A stretch of 64,000 nt of DNA from Nephromyces sp. MM_2019 (lineage: Eukaryota > Apicomplexa > Aconoidasida > Nephromycida), in the NCBI GenBank assembly GCA_015657535.1, contig JADHZB010000914.1, positions 5,506 to 69,505 of the forward strand, in the 5' to 3' direction. Below the pieces are notes generated by a model that saw only the letters and a program-made list of their open reading frames with translations, had not been told where the DNA came from and did not search any database. Below, one piece after another: positions 1 through 10,571 of this stretch. The position numbers and the translations under genes are program-made. Each line of letters starts with the position of its first letter. The stretch's first letter is position 1.

Positions 1-3000
1 AGAAGTAGCAGAAGAAGAAGAAACCACAGCATCAGCAGCTAAAATCCCCCCACTCGCCAATCTACACGGCGAAGGACCCATCACCTTCACACCATTGTGT
101 GTGCCTTCCCCATCCAGTGATAGCTTTAAAGGATCACCACCATCGCACACTCCCTCTGCATTTTTAAAACTCGCAAAATTATCATTCAAATAGCCTCCTT
201 CAACGCGACCCCCCTTCCCCAACAGCCCTGAGTCCCCCAAAGAAAAAGCTTCTGCACACACTCCAGCCCCCCCCCCTCCATCTTGTGTGCTGCTTTCCAC
301 CAAAGAAGCAGCACATCTTCTGTCATTAACACCATCCTTATAAAACGCATCATTTGATGAATAAAACCGCTCAGGCAAATCTGTAGGAGCAAATTCATCA
401 ACACCAAAGATCTTTCTCACCAAAGACTCTACTATATTCCTAACAGACTCGACGGCAACAACTCGTTCAACGAGTCCCCATAGTGATGCTGAGCTCACTA
501 ACTTCAGCAAGGGTTTGCTGGGCTCTAATAGGCTATACAGCTGCTCAGATGTTGCATGAAGAAGCAGATTCTTCAAGTCATTATCAGTGCCAGATCGCTT
601 CATCGTTTCTTTGAAGCTCTTTAAGACCGACCTCAGCTCCCCAGTATATAGGGAAGTCAGCTCCTCTACTCCGTGGAAAGGCTCTACAACGAGAGAAGCA
701 TACACATGCGAGAAAGAAGGACGAGCCTGAAAAGAAGCAGGGGAGCTCTTTTGTGAAGATGCATTAGCTCCTCTCCAGACTTTATCTGCCATGTATTGCT
801 GCTCTCCTTGAGGAGTGAAAACAAGCTTTCTATCGGCTCCAGCAGGGACACAGATTCTCCCCCCAGAGGACGAGGTGGTAGCAGTTCCTTCACCCAAAAT
901 AACCCCCCCTCTACTTGCTTGAGCATGCAAAGAGGAGGAACTCTCACGAAAATCCACGCTTCTGGATGATACAGAGGATGGAGGAGGGGGCATTGTATAG
1001 GGAGGCATATCAAAACCACCACCACCACTAGCTCCTCCTCCATTCATTAAACCTTCAAAATCCGCAGGTGTGATGATCTTACCTACTATTGTATAGATGT
1101 AGAGATCTATCAGCTGCATTCCAGCTTTGATTATAGTAGCACATTGGCTAGGCACACATTCAGTGAAGTACCAATACTTCAGTAGCTTATCCGAAAGAAG
1201 CATTACTGAGTCCGAAACTACTACACTATAGTCTATATCACGACGCGGCATCTCCCATTCCTCATCTAAAGAGAAGAGCATCAAATCTCCGATGGTGGCT
1301 TTAGAAGCCTCGTCGTCTTCATCTGCAGAAGGAGTTGAAGAAAGTAAATGATTCTAGCGAAAGAGGGAGGGGTGAAGCTTAACGGGAGTGGATGGGGTAG
1401 CTTAGACCTCTCTAGTTTCGGGGAGAATAGCTTCCCAAGAGTAGCTTTCCCATATTAGCTTGTCTCTCTGCTTCTTTCTCTGCTTCTCTCTCTGCTTCTC
1501 TCTCTGCTTCTCTCTGCTTCTCTCTGCTTTTCCCTCTGCTTCTCTCTCTGCTTCTCTCTGCTTCTCTCTCTGCTTCTCTCTGCTTTTCCCTCTGCTTCTC
1601 TCTCTGCTTCTCTCTGCTTCTCTCTGCTTCTCTCTCTGCCTCTCTCTGCCTCTCTCTGCTTTTCCATCTGCTTCTCTCTGCTTCTCTCTCTGCTTCTCTC
1701 TCTGCTTCTCCTTCTGCTTCTCTCTGCTTCTCTCTCTGCTTCTCCTCCTGCTTCTCTCTGCTTCTCTCTCTGCTTCTCTCTGCTTCTCTCTCTGCTTCTC
1801 TCTGCTTCTCTCTCTGCTTCTCTCTCTGCTTCTCTCTGCTTCTCTCTGCTTCTCTCTCTGCCTCTCTCTGCTTCTCTCTCTGCTTCTCTCTCTGCTTCTC
1901 TCTGCTTTTCCCTCTGCTTCTCTCTCTGCTTCTCTCTGCTTCTCTCTGCTTCTCTCTGCTTCTCTCTCTGCTTCTCTTCCTGCTTCTCTCTCTGCTTCTC
2001 TCTCTGCTTCTCTTCATGCTTCTCTCTCTGCTTCTCTTCATGCTTCTCTCCCTGCTTCTCTTCCTGCTTCTCTCTCTGCTTCTCTCTGCTTCTCTCTCTA
2101 CTTCGCTCTCTGCTGCTCTCTCTACTTCGCTCTCTACCTCTCTCTCTGCTTCTCTCCCTGCTTTTTTCTCTCTCCTTTACCACAATAGTTTCCCCCTCTC
2201 CTTTCCCCTCTCCTTTCCCCTCTCCTTTCCCCTCAATGGATTAGACTTGATACCCTTAAAAACACACAAACTTCCAAGGGAAAAACACTCTAAAGTAGCA
2301 AAAAACCAAATGCTAAGCAGAATATAAATGACTCTATTAACACACATAGTTACGACAGATGATGAATCCTCTTGGAAGATCGCAGCATCACCGGCAACAG
2401 AACACAAACTATATAACATCAACTGCAACACACAGCCAAGAAAAGCAATACACAAGCAAAAAGAAAGCTATCGAAAAGCTAGCCTACTTCTCATATACAA
2501 AACCAAAACACCTTTTTTCACAGTCCACAGCATTGGGCTGCTCATAAACACAGACAAATAAGCATCTGCCTTTATGCACAGTTTCTTCCATAGCTGCCTA
2601 CAAAAAAGTACACACACACATGCAAGGCACATAATCACACAGTAATTCAGCAAAATGTACGAATAAAAAACACACTAAAACACAACACAAATACCGACAC
2701 TGACCAACAGACAAACCAACACAGCTCCGCTGACCCACACAACACACCTCCACACACACACACACTCTTCTTTTTCTCACACCCTCTCTCCATAAATTAC
2801 CTTCCACCCCAGAATGTTTCTTCCTACTAAAACCCCCACGAAATTTCTTCAAATTAAGATCAAAGAGCTGTAAGTTGCGATGGACTGGCTGACGTTCCAA
2901 ACTATCCAACCCCACAGCTTCACGCACCTTCCTCAAGCTTTCAATATGTGCCGCACAAAAGTATCGCCAGAGGACTGTATCTAAGCATACTACCAGTGGA

Positions 3001-6000
3001 CTTCCTCCGATATTCCTTGCCGTATTTACACCTGCATTCGCAGGAAAACGACGAGAGTTAGCAAACATTCCCGCATTTTTAATTGAAAAAAACTTTGAGT
3101 CCTTCCGAAAAGACTCTCTTTTAGAAAGAATCTCCATCATCATGCTGTTGTGCGATACGATTCTCGTAGAATATGGCAGAGACCCCCGTTTTCCCTCGTT
3201 CAAGATGTCTTCACTAGCAGTAGGAGATGCTAGCCTACCGGAAGATTGGTAAGAAACTACTACCCGAGAGCCTCCCTTTATAACATTAGCCGGTGAAGGT
3301 GATTCGTAATGAGGGAAGAAAGTAGGCGTTTTCAAGACGATACCGGAAGGAGATTCGCTTGAAGTTTCTCTCTTAACAAGAGAAGAAGATGAGTCTATCG
3401 ACTGTCCTCCTCCTGAAAACCTCTCGATTGCTTCATCTACCGTCATTGTGAAGGTAGAGAAGCAATCACCTTTCTCAGAGAATTTGTTTACAACCCCCAG
3501 CAAATCGCTAGAAAGCACGTCTTGAAGAGTGTTGTTTCCACCCCCCACAGTAATCGAAGAAATGATAGAGGCAACCACCTGCTGCATTCTTTCCCAGATG
3601 CTTCTTTTGCTCTTCAATAGGTCGCCATATACCCTATGCAAGAAGAGCTTAAAATCTCGCGAATGAGGCATCTCATCAAGCTCTCTGAACTGCCTATCAA
3701 TTTCTAAAGAGTAAGATGGAGTTTTTACAGATTGAGAACGCTCATTATCACTCTGTGGTGGTGTGTGTGGAAAGAGAAAAGACTCGTCTTCAAGGCTGTT
3801 CCGAACGCTTACTGGTGAAGATTTAATAGAGTTCATCGCTGGCTCTATATTTGACGAAAAACCTCTTCTTTTCTGCGCTGCATTGCCCTTGAAGGTAGAC
3901 CTTCCTGAGTTGGGAGAGAGCTTATTCTGGGTATTAACCTCCGCTGTTTCTTTGGGCTTTGGTGACTTCTCACGCTTTAGTTTTTGGAGATACTCAAGGC
4001 AACCCTTAAGTTCTTCTGTGGGTATGAGGTGATCGCTACTCAGAAGTACGTGTTTGACGGAGTACACACACCTCAAAAAAGATCCTTCCACTCCATCCGG
4101 TGGCTTCCTTTCCTTTTGTGGGAAGACTACTACTGAAGGATCTGAAGAAACCCCCTCTGACGAGAGGGTTTTCTGCTCAAGCAGCACACGGTCTAAGAAC
4201 ATGATCTTTCGCACATGCCAGTCCAACAACAAGCCAAACCTCCACATCTCATGCTCACAGTATTCAAGCACACACATCAAAACCCTCATAGTCTGCCCCA
4301 GCCCACCAACAAGGCTCAGGAGCTCACTCAGGCTCATACTATCGAGATCTCGTGAAAAAGTAGAAGATGAAGGAAAAACAGAAGAAACACTGACGCTCTT
4401 CAATCCTGAAGAAGATGATCCGTGGGTTTGCCCTTTAATTGAGGATTGAGAATAAGGCCTAGAGCCAAGCTGATGCTTCTCCCTGTTCCCATCTTCAAAA
4501 AACGTGGGATTCGGCACTACGCTCCTTCCTATAGATCGAGTGTTGTGTGCATGTTCAAAATCAACTTTTGTTCTATTCTCGTGCCCACCTACCCTGATGA
4601 AGTCACACACCAGTCTTTTTGTACAATGAAACACGCTTTCGCTAAAGTGTTTGCAAAATTCTTCTCCAACAGAGTAGCTCTGAGGAAGAAGACAAAAACA
4701 TCTTAGAATACTCTCGTAGCTCTCGTAATTTCCAGGGCTTGAGGAGAGAGGAAGAGCAGAGAAGCCCCCCCAGAGGCTTTTATCTGAAGGATTTGTTATA
4801 TGGGAAGTTATTGCCGTCAAGTCTGGCCAAGCATAGCTTTTAATCAGCTCATTCAAGCTCTGCCTTAGCAAGCTGATATGATCCTGCAATCGCTTTGCTA
4901 GCAGCAACATACTAGAAATGCTGTAATTGGTCGAACTTCCCTTAAAAATTCCCTCATTCTCAGCTGCTATACCTTCTGCTGTGGGCGAAAGATCCACTTT
5001 ACCCTTGATTTGCAAAACAGTGGAGGTAGCATTGCTTTTCCTAGCTTTTCTCTCTGCTAGGAAAGTTCCACTAGAAAAAGATGAAGAAGAAGCTACTTCA
5101 GACTCAATACGTACCTCCTTATTAAGTTTACCACCTTCTTTAGAAGCATCTGTATCATCTATGAAACGCTTTGACAATTTTTTATCCACCACATCGTCAT
5201 CTGTAGCACAAGAAGAAGAAGAAGAATCTCTCAAAAAACCTCGTTTTCCCGAAACTTTTTCTTCTTTGCACACTTCACTGCCACTCTTCTTCCGCTGACG
5301 ATCATTCCTACCGTCATCCCCTGATGATGCTAAAGAATTAGATGCCGAAACACACGAACGAGAAGATTTTTCCATACTCCCCTCCTGATGTTCCTTTAAA
5401 GGTACAAAAAAATCCTTATTGTAGAAGCCTTTAGATAATCCAAAAGATCCACCTCCTGCATATCTAGCTTCCCCATCCGACGTTACGCTGCGAAACTCCA
5501 CCCTTAAAGCCACTAGAGCCTTCGTGTAAAAGAGTACTGCGTGATGAAGCTTACCAGCAAAGAAAAACTCACTCCCAATCTTCTCTAACAGAAAGATTCG
5601 TTGCATCTTCTTCAAGTGTGTAACGACTGCCTGCATACGATCTCGTTTTTGATGCATCTGAGCCACCAAAAGACTCTGAGAGATGCTCTCTTGATAGCCT
5701 TTGAGCTTCGCACGAGCGTGTTTAATGGTGCCGTTATAGTCTCTAACTTCTCTCTCAATAGAGTAGAGATACATTGAACCTTCAATGAACTCGTGGTATC
5801 TCGAACACACCTGCTTCATCAGAAGGTTCTCCACTTTTTTCTGTGTTTCTGATAAGACGTTTATACGTTCAAGCAGTGCCGCTTGTCCTGCAGGCAAGCC
5901 TTGGAAGGGGAAAACCGCCATCTCTAATTCTAGAAGAGATCCGGTGTTTTGCCCTGACTCAAAGTACTGTGAATGGAGTGCAGCCTTCATAGAAGCAGCC

Positions 6001-6032
6001 GCATCTGCTGGGGTTGGCGCTGAGGTTTCCAT
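1..6032 (-). CDS. Vps54_N-domain tethering-complex subunit (VPS50/syndetin- or VPS54-like), 3' partial
   Basis: Two exons on the minus strand: 6032..2801 and 1322..1 (open at the window edge). The donor GTAATT at 2800 and acceptor CTGCAG ending at 1323 join in phase 1 and keep the frame open; I checked every codon of 1322..1 and found no stop. About 1,518 residues are visible. The N-terminal 200 residues form an amphipathic helical region starting at FPFQGLPAGQ, like the N-terminal coil of VPS50/VPS54. In the second exon, a helical segment around DKLLKYWYFTECVPSQC resembles the C-terminal domain of the same families. Known members act in the GARP or EARP complexes, which tether endosome-derived vesicles at the trans-Golgi or recycling endosomes. 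The middle carries long Ser-rich low-complexity linkers, making it much longer than animal VPS50 (about 960 residues). VPS50 versus VPS54 cannot be settled by eye. The start ATG at 6032 is the first in the open frame. Confidence 0.72.
1323..2800 (-). other. Intron of the VPS50/54-like gene containing a simple-repeat block
   Basis: A 1,478-nt intron is inferred from a GT donor at 2800-2799 and a pyrimidine-rich acceptor ending at 1323, with matching phase on both sides. Reading through the intron would replace conserved-looking helical protein by Cys/Val-rich sequence and then a stop. Almost half of the intron is the simple repeat annotated separately. The rest is CA-rich on the plus strand. 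Confidence 0.75.
1461..2170. repeat. TC-rich (plus) / GA-rich (minus) minisatellite, about 700 bp
   Basis: Irregular tandem copies of a 10- to 14-base motif, CTCTCTGCTT, with occasional variants (CTTTTCCCTCTGCTT, CTTCATGCTT). No in-frame stop occurs for over 200 codons on several frames of both strands, so open frames here are by-products of the repeat. It lies inside the intron of the VPS50/54-like gene, whose sense strand is the purine-rich one. Confidence 0.9.
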
Positions 6033-9000
6033 TGCTTAGACGGTGGGGGTTGTGAAGAAGGGGGGGGTTAGATGTTGGTGCGAGGGGAGGAGGGTAGATG
6101 AGGAGGAAGTTCTGAGCGATGTGTTTGGAGGAAGAAGTTGGGGGGGGAATTCGTGAAGATGAGGATTTATGCCGTTAGTTGGAGCACCTGTAGTGCATGA
6201 AATCCAGAGCCCCAAATGTATGTGTGTAGATGTGTAGGTGTGTGGGTGCTTCAGTGTATGCGTATGTGGGTGTATGTGCGTGCACGTATGTGCAAGCCTC
6301 TGCGTGTGGCAATGTGTGAACCTCTCTGAATGTGTGTTAATTTTTCGTGGCGGTTTCTACTTGTATGTAAGTTTGTACTTCCGTGAGTTTCTGCTGTCAT
6401 CAACGACAAGGCCTTAATTTGAAACAAGAAAACTATATTAACAAAATGTTATTTTCACAAAGAGTTTTATCCAGGGAAACGCACGCAGTGGTGCAACACC
6501 CTACCCCCTCTAGTAGCAGATGATTGATGATGGGGAATAGCAATGCCAAATAAGAATAGAGGAGCCATGCACCTTCAAAGGCAGGACGCTGAAAGCAGTC
6601 AAAAGAAAGCAGATGTTGCAGATGAGGATGAAATCAGCTTATCACCATGATGAAGATGTGCAGTGAAAAGTCCGTCAAATAATTCACGAGACACACACAC
6701 ACATGGTGGGTAATAGTGTAGGACTTCACACACACTTCAGCCGAACTTTTATCATGGGAGCAAGAACACTAGTCGAATACTGCATCAAAATCAGTGCATA
6801 TACAGTAGATCAGATATATGCAATGCAATTCCACGAAGAGGTCAAGACATTTCCCACAAACTCTTCATAAATTCGGCTGTTCACACACACATAAGAGCAG
6901 CCGATCTGCAGCAAAATTCATCATGGGATATTTTTATACACACGCAAGGAAGAAAATTAAAACTAAGCACCTTCAGCTCTCTACTCCTGCTACTCTCTCG
7001 AAACTCATCAGCAGCATAAACGTCAACACGTATAAAGACTACAATCTACCCCTGTGAAACCAGGGCGAGTATAGCAGTATGTCTTCAAAGGAACCCCACA
7101 CAGCAAGCGGGTGGGTTCCCTTATCATCATGTTCAAATAGAGAGAATGCGCAAAAGGAGCTTTTAAGATAAAGAGGATACAATTTTATGCCTAAAAATGT
7201 GTGCTAGCGCCTCAAAGGCAATGAAGCTGAAAAGGGACTACCCCTATGTATGCTCGGAAATGAGCTCAGAGAGGGTGGATAAACGCCACCACTACTCAAA
7301 GGAGAGCATAGTGGCGAGCTGAGCCACTTTTACATATGGGAGATGAAGTGAGGGGGGGGGAAAGGGAAGTGGAAAGGAAAGAGAAAGGGGGAGAGGAGAA
7401 CAAGACAAAGTGCAAAATGAACAGCAAAATGAAGAGAAAGAGGCGAGCAAGGTGAAGAACAAAACAACAACAAAAATAAAGACAAAAATGGACAGAAATA
7501 TGAACAGGAAAAAGAAAATTGACAAAAAAAAATGGTCCAATGAGAACCTCCACCTCTTCATACACAAGAGATGCCCAAAAACATGTCCAAGCTCATTTAA
7601 AGCAACTTGGGAAGGAAGATCAAGCCTAAACTTGAAAATTTCCTGAATTATCAAAGAAAAAAGCACTTTTAGATGCTCACGTCCTCTTAAAATCGGTGGT
7701 AGGTGTTTACTTCTTCAACCTGCAAGGCAGCCAGACAAGAAAATAATCTGCAACATCCTATGCTTTAGAAATTCCTGCGCTTTGCTGGGAATTTCGTAGA
7801 GGTAAGCTCTTCCTAGCTTGAAGGTAGCCGCACACACGTTCCCTGCTTGCATATAAAAAGATAGTTCCTCGCAGCATGTGTGTTTGCAACAGTATTCACT
7901 GCAAATTTAGTATAGCAATCCTTTTGTTTCGAATTTGATAACTTGCGCCCCAATTTTGCACACATATTGGTAGTCTCAATGGAAAGGCGAGCGAATAAGC
8001 GAACATCGCGAGAAATACCAAGGAAGCACATCTCGCAGGCTGTTAAAGAAGGAAAATACGGTGAGAAATCTTTTGGAAACTATTCTAGCTTGCTAAAGAA
8101 ATAAGTAAAAACCGGCGAAAGCTACCAAAAAAACGCAAATTCTCATTTGTTAAAGAAGCAAGCAAAAACAGCCGAGAAATCTATTAGCAGAATATCTTCT
8201 AAATTGCTAGGCGCTAAAAGTAAACAAATAGAAACTTGCCTTTTTCACTTGGCTCAAGCAAAGTGCTGGGGAGGTTACTGCTAACAGAAACACACACACA
8301 AACCCCTTCTCCTTACCATTAGAGGGTCTGTCCTCATGCTAGATATGTTTTCCTGAAGGAGAGGTTGAAAGTCAAGCTGGCTTTCATAGATGCAGGCATT
8401 CATCATACTTTTTCAATGAAACTAGGGAAACCAGTAAAGAAGGTAACGGATACTTTATTGCCGTCGCATTTGATACAGTTCAAAGATGCTGCATGGTGCA
8501 AAGAAGAAAGTCGCAAAAAAAGCATACTACTAAAGGGTGTATATCAAATTGCGTGCATCTATACAAGTATATACGTATATGCCTTCTGAATTTATAGGTT
8601 TCTCTATAACTAGAGTGGAAGCTTCACCTCTTTACTGAGTAACTACATGGGAAAATCTCATGGGACTCCTACTAGTTTTAAGAGATTGCCATTCATCTAC
8701 ATGTTTGTACAGCACAGTCTTTTTGAAGATGAGGAAGCAATAATTTCCTTTGAAGCACACAATTAGCCAGGATACTAGGAGTGGAATGAGGTAAGTAGCA
8801 GAGAAACGCTAGTGCGTACAGTGCACTAATAACCAGAAGTTAAGGAAAGCAACTAAGTACTAATAGCCTCCAATCAGTACAGAGTGCAAAATTGCAGCTA
8901 CAAATAGAGGCAAGCACCACTAAAAATGTGCCTCAACTAGGTGGAGAAAGCCATAGCTCCAAATTCCTTCATCAATACATGCCAATACCAGTGAAATGCT

Positions 9001-9720
9001 TCTAAAAATCCTCGTGAAACAGATGAACAAGCGATTTTAGCATTAGAGACTCGACGGAAAATAATATTGAGTAAACCAGACACTTGAAAAAATCATCTAC
9101 AAATCTATGCCCAATTTCTTGCATACATCATGAGACGAATTACCTTTAGAACAAACTAAAATGAGGAGGAAAACCTAAACATCGAAGCGGTAAATTAGGA
9201 ACCACTAAACCTCACTGCTTACATGTATATATGATAACGCGTGTGTTGGTGAATTCTTCGGAGTTAACTATGCTTTTTAATAATTAAAAAGAAAAAATAT
9301 CAATCATTAAAGAACGGTATATGTTAACAGCAAAGCATTACTATGGGCTTGTTTTTTATGAGCAGCAGTTTCTCAACTGAGAATTTACTACGCCAAAAAA
9401 AGCATTTTTCCTACTGTTTTCATAGAAAGCTCGTAAAGTCAGCCGGTCATGCTTACATATTTATGCATGTGTATGTGTGCCAAGAGTTATAGAAGGGAAG
9501 ATCGTGATGCACCTGTCGAAAATCCACCCGAAATCAGCCAATACACTGCTAGTATGTTACTCATGGCTATATATATTCCCCTGAGAAGGCCTGTAATACT
9601 CTACTCCTCATCTTAAATTACTACACACACGAGGAAAAAGGAGTATAAACTAAGCTATCAAATCCATAAAAAACTAGACTCGTTGATCAAAACCAGCAGG
9701 CACAGAATGTGCATGATATG
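6033..9720. other. Intergenic stretch, no supported gene
   Basis: This spacer separates the minus-strand VPS50/54-like gene from the plus-strand prefoldin gene. It contains a GT-rich tract (about 6215-6345), a purine-rich patch on the plus strand (about 7330-7540), and otherwise A/C-leaning sequence. Several open frames of 60-120 codons are present, but none shows a recognisable domain, and those at 7.3-7.6 kb come from the purine-rich composition. It must hold the promoter of the VPS50/54-like gene near its left end. Confidence 0.6.
6215..6345. repeat. GT-rich low-complexity tract upstream of the VPS50/54-like gene
   Basis: Imperfect TGTG-rich sequence with short interruptions, starting about 180 bases 5' of the minus-strand start codon at 6032. 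It could influence that promoter, but no defined element can be read from it. Confidence 0.6.
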
Positions 9721-9721
9721 A

Positions 9722-10090
9722 TCAACCCCCCTATGCAGTATCTACGTCATCAGCCCCCCTATGCATAGTCTGTAACGTCATCACCCTCCTATAAGTGATC
9801 CACAATGTCATTACCCTTCCCCTCTACAGAGTGTACAATGTTATCGCCCCCCTATAAGCTATCCACGTCATTATCCCCTACTCATGCAGTAACTACAACG
9901 TGGTCCCCCCCCTATACAGATTCTACAGCGTCGTCACCCCCCCTGTACAGAATCTACAACATCATTACCCCCCCCTGTTGGCAATCTATAACGTCATCAC
10001 CCCCCCTATTGGCAATCTATAACGTCACCACCCCCCCTATAAGCAATCACTACAACGTGGCTACCCTCCTCCCATAAGGAACCTACAAAA
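9722..10090. repeat. About 31-bp minisatellite, roughly 12 degenerate copies
   Basis: Each unit starts with a run of C (5 to 8) followed by TAT or TGT, then a variable core such as TGGCAATCTA, and ends in ACGTCATCA or a variant. Unit length varies from about 27 to 33. The most similar neighbours are the copies at 9950-10050, which differ by one or two bases; the outer copies are more degenerate. The array ends about 480 bases before the predicted prefoldin start codon. ACGTCA is conserved in many units. Confidence 0.88.
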
Positions 10091-10571
10091 ATAACTTTAA
10101 AAACCCGCCGCACATAGTTTACTGAACCCATCTACCCGCTCCGCCAACCTTCAAAGCACTATACCTACCCACACACACACGCATGCACACGGAGACCCTC
10201 TGTTTTGCTCGAACCCTCTTTTCCTCAAGCGTGCTGAATATACAACAGGCGATCAGACCCCGTAAACCGCACATACCTTGGCAATAGCTTTCCTGTTCCC
10301 CTGTAAATCACAAAAACGCCGCTGCAGGCATAAAATTGAATAACAAGCAATACACAAGCTGCAAGGGCCCCGGCTCTGGCAAGTTTACTTCACTCCGCAC
10401 GATTATGCTCTAACCTCAAGCGAAGCCTCACGCTCTACTCTTCATTTCGGTGTTTGTGAATTCCAAGGTGTTTTAAATAGCAGCTGCCACATACTGTCGA
10501 TGCTTTTTGCGGTTCTGCGTGTGTATCTTATGGCCTTTCCCTAATTTGCTTTTGTGCCAAAAGCGTTAGAG
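10091..10571 (+). other. Upstream region of the prefoldin gene
   Basis: About 480 bases between the minisatellite and the predicted prefoldin start. It is somewhat more GC-rich than the surrounding spacer and probably contains the promoter and 5' UTR. I see no TATA box or defined motif that I would commit to. Confidence 0.4.

Noticed and set aside
1412..2188. Arg/Glu/Ser-rich (minus) and Ser/Leu/Phe-rich (plus) frames of up to 242 codons
   Set aside because: They exist on both strands because the underlying 10- to 14-base repeat has no stop codons. The block lies in an intron supported by phase-matched splice sites.
3763..5298. Plus-strand frames of 86-131 codons opposite the VPS50/54-like exon
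   Set aside because: Antisense shadows of the long coding exon.
7292..7666. Overlapping hydrophobic (minus) and Lys-rich (plus) frames
   Set aside because: A purine-rich patch explains them. Neither has a recognisable motif or neighbouring exons.
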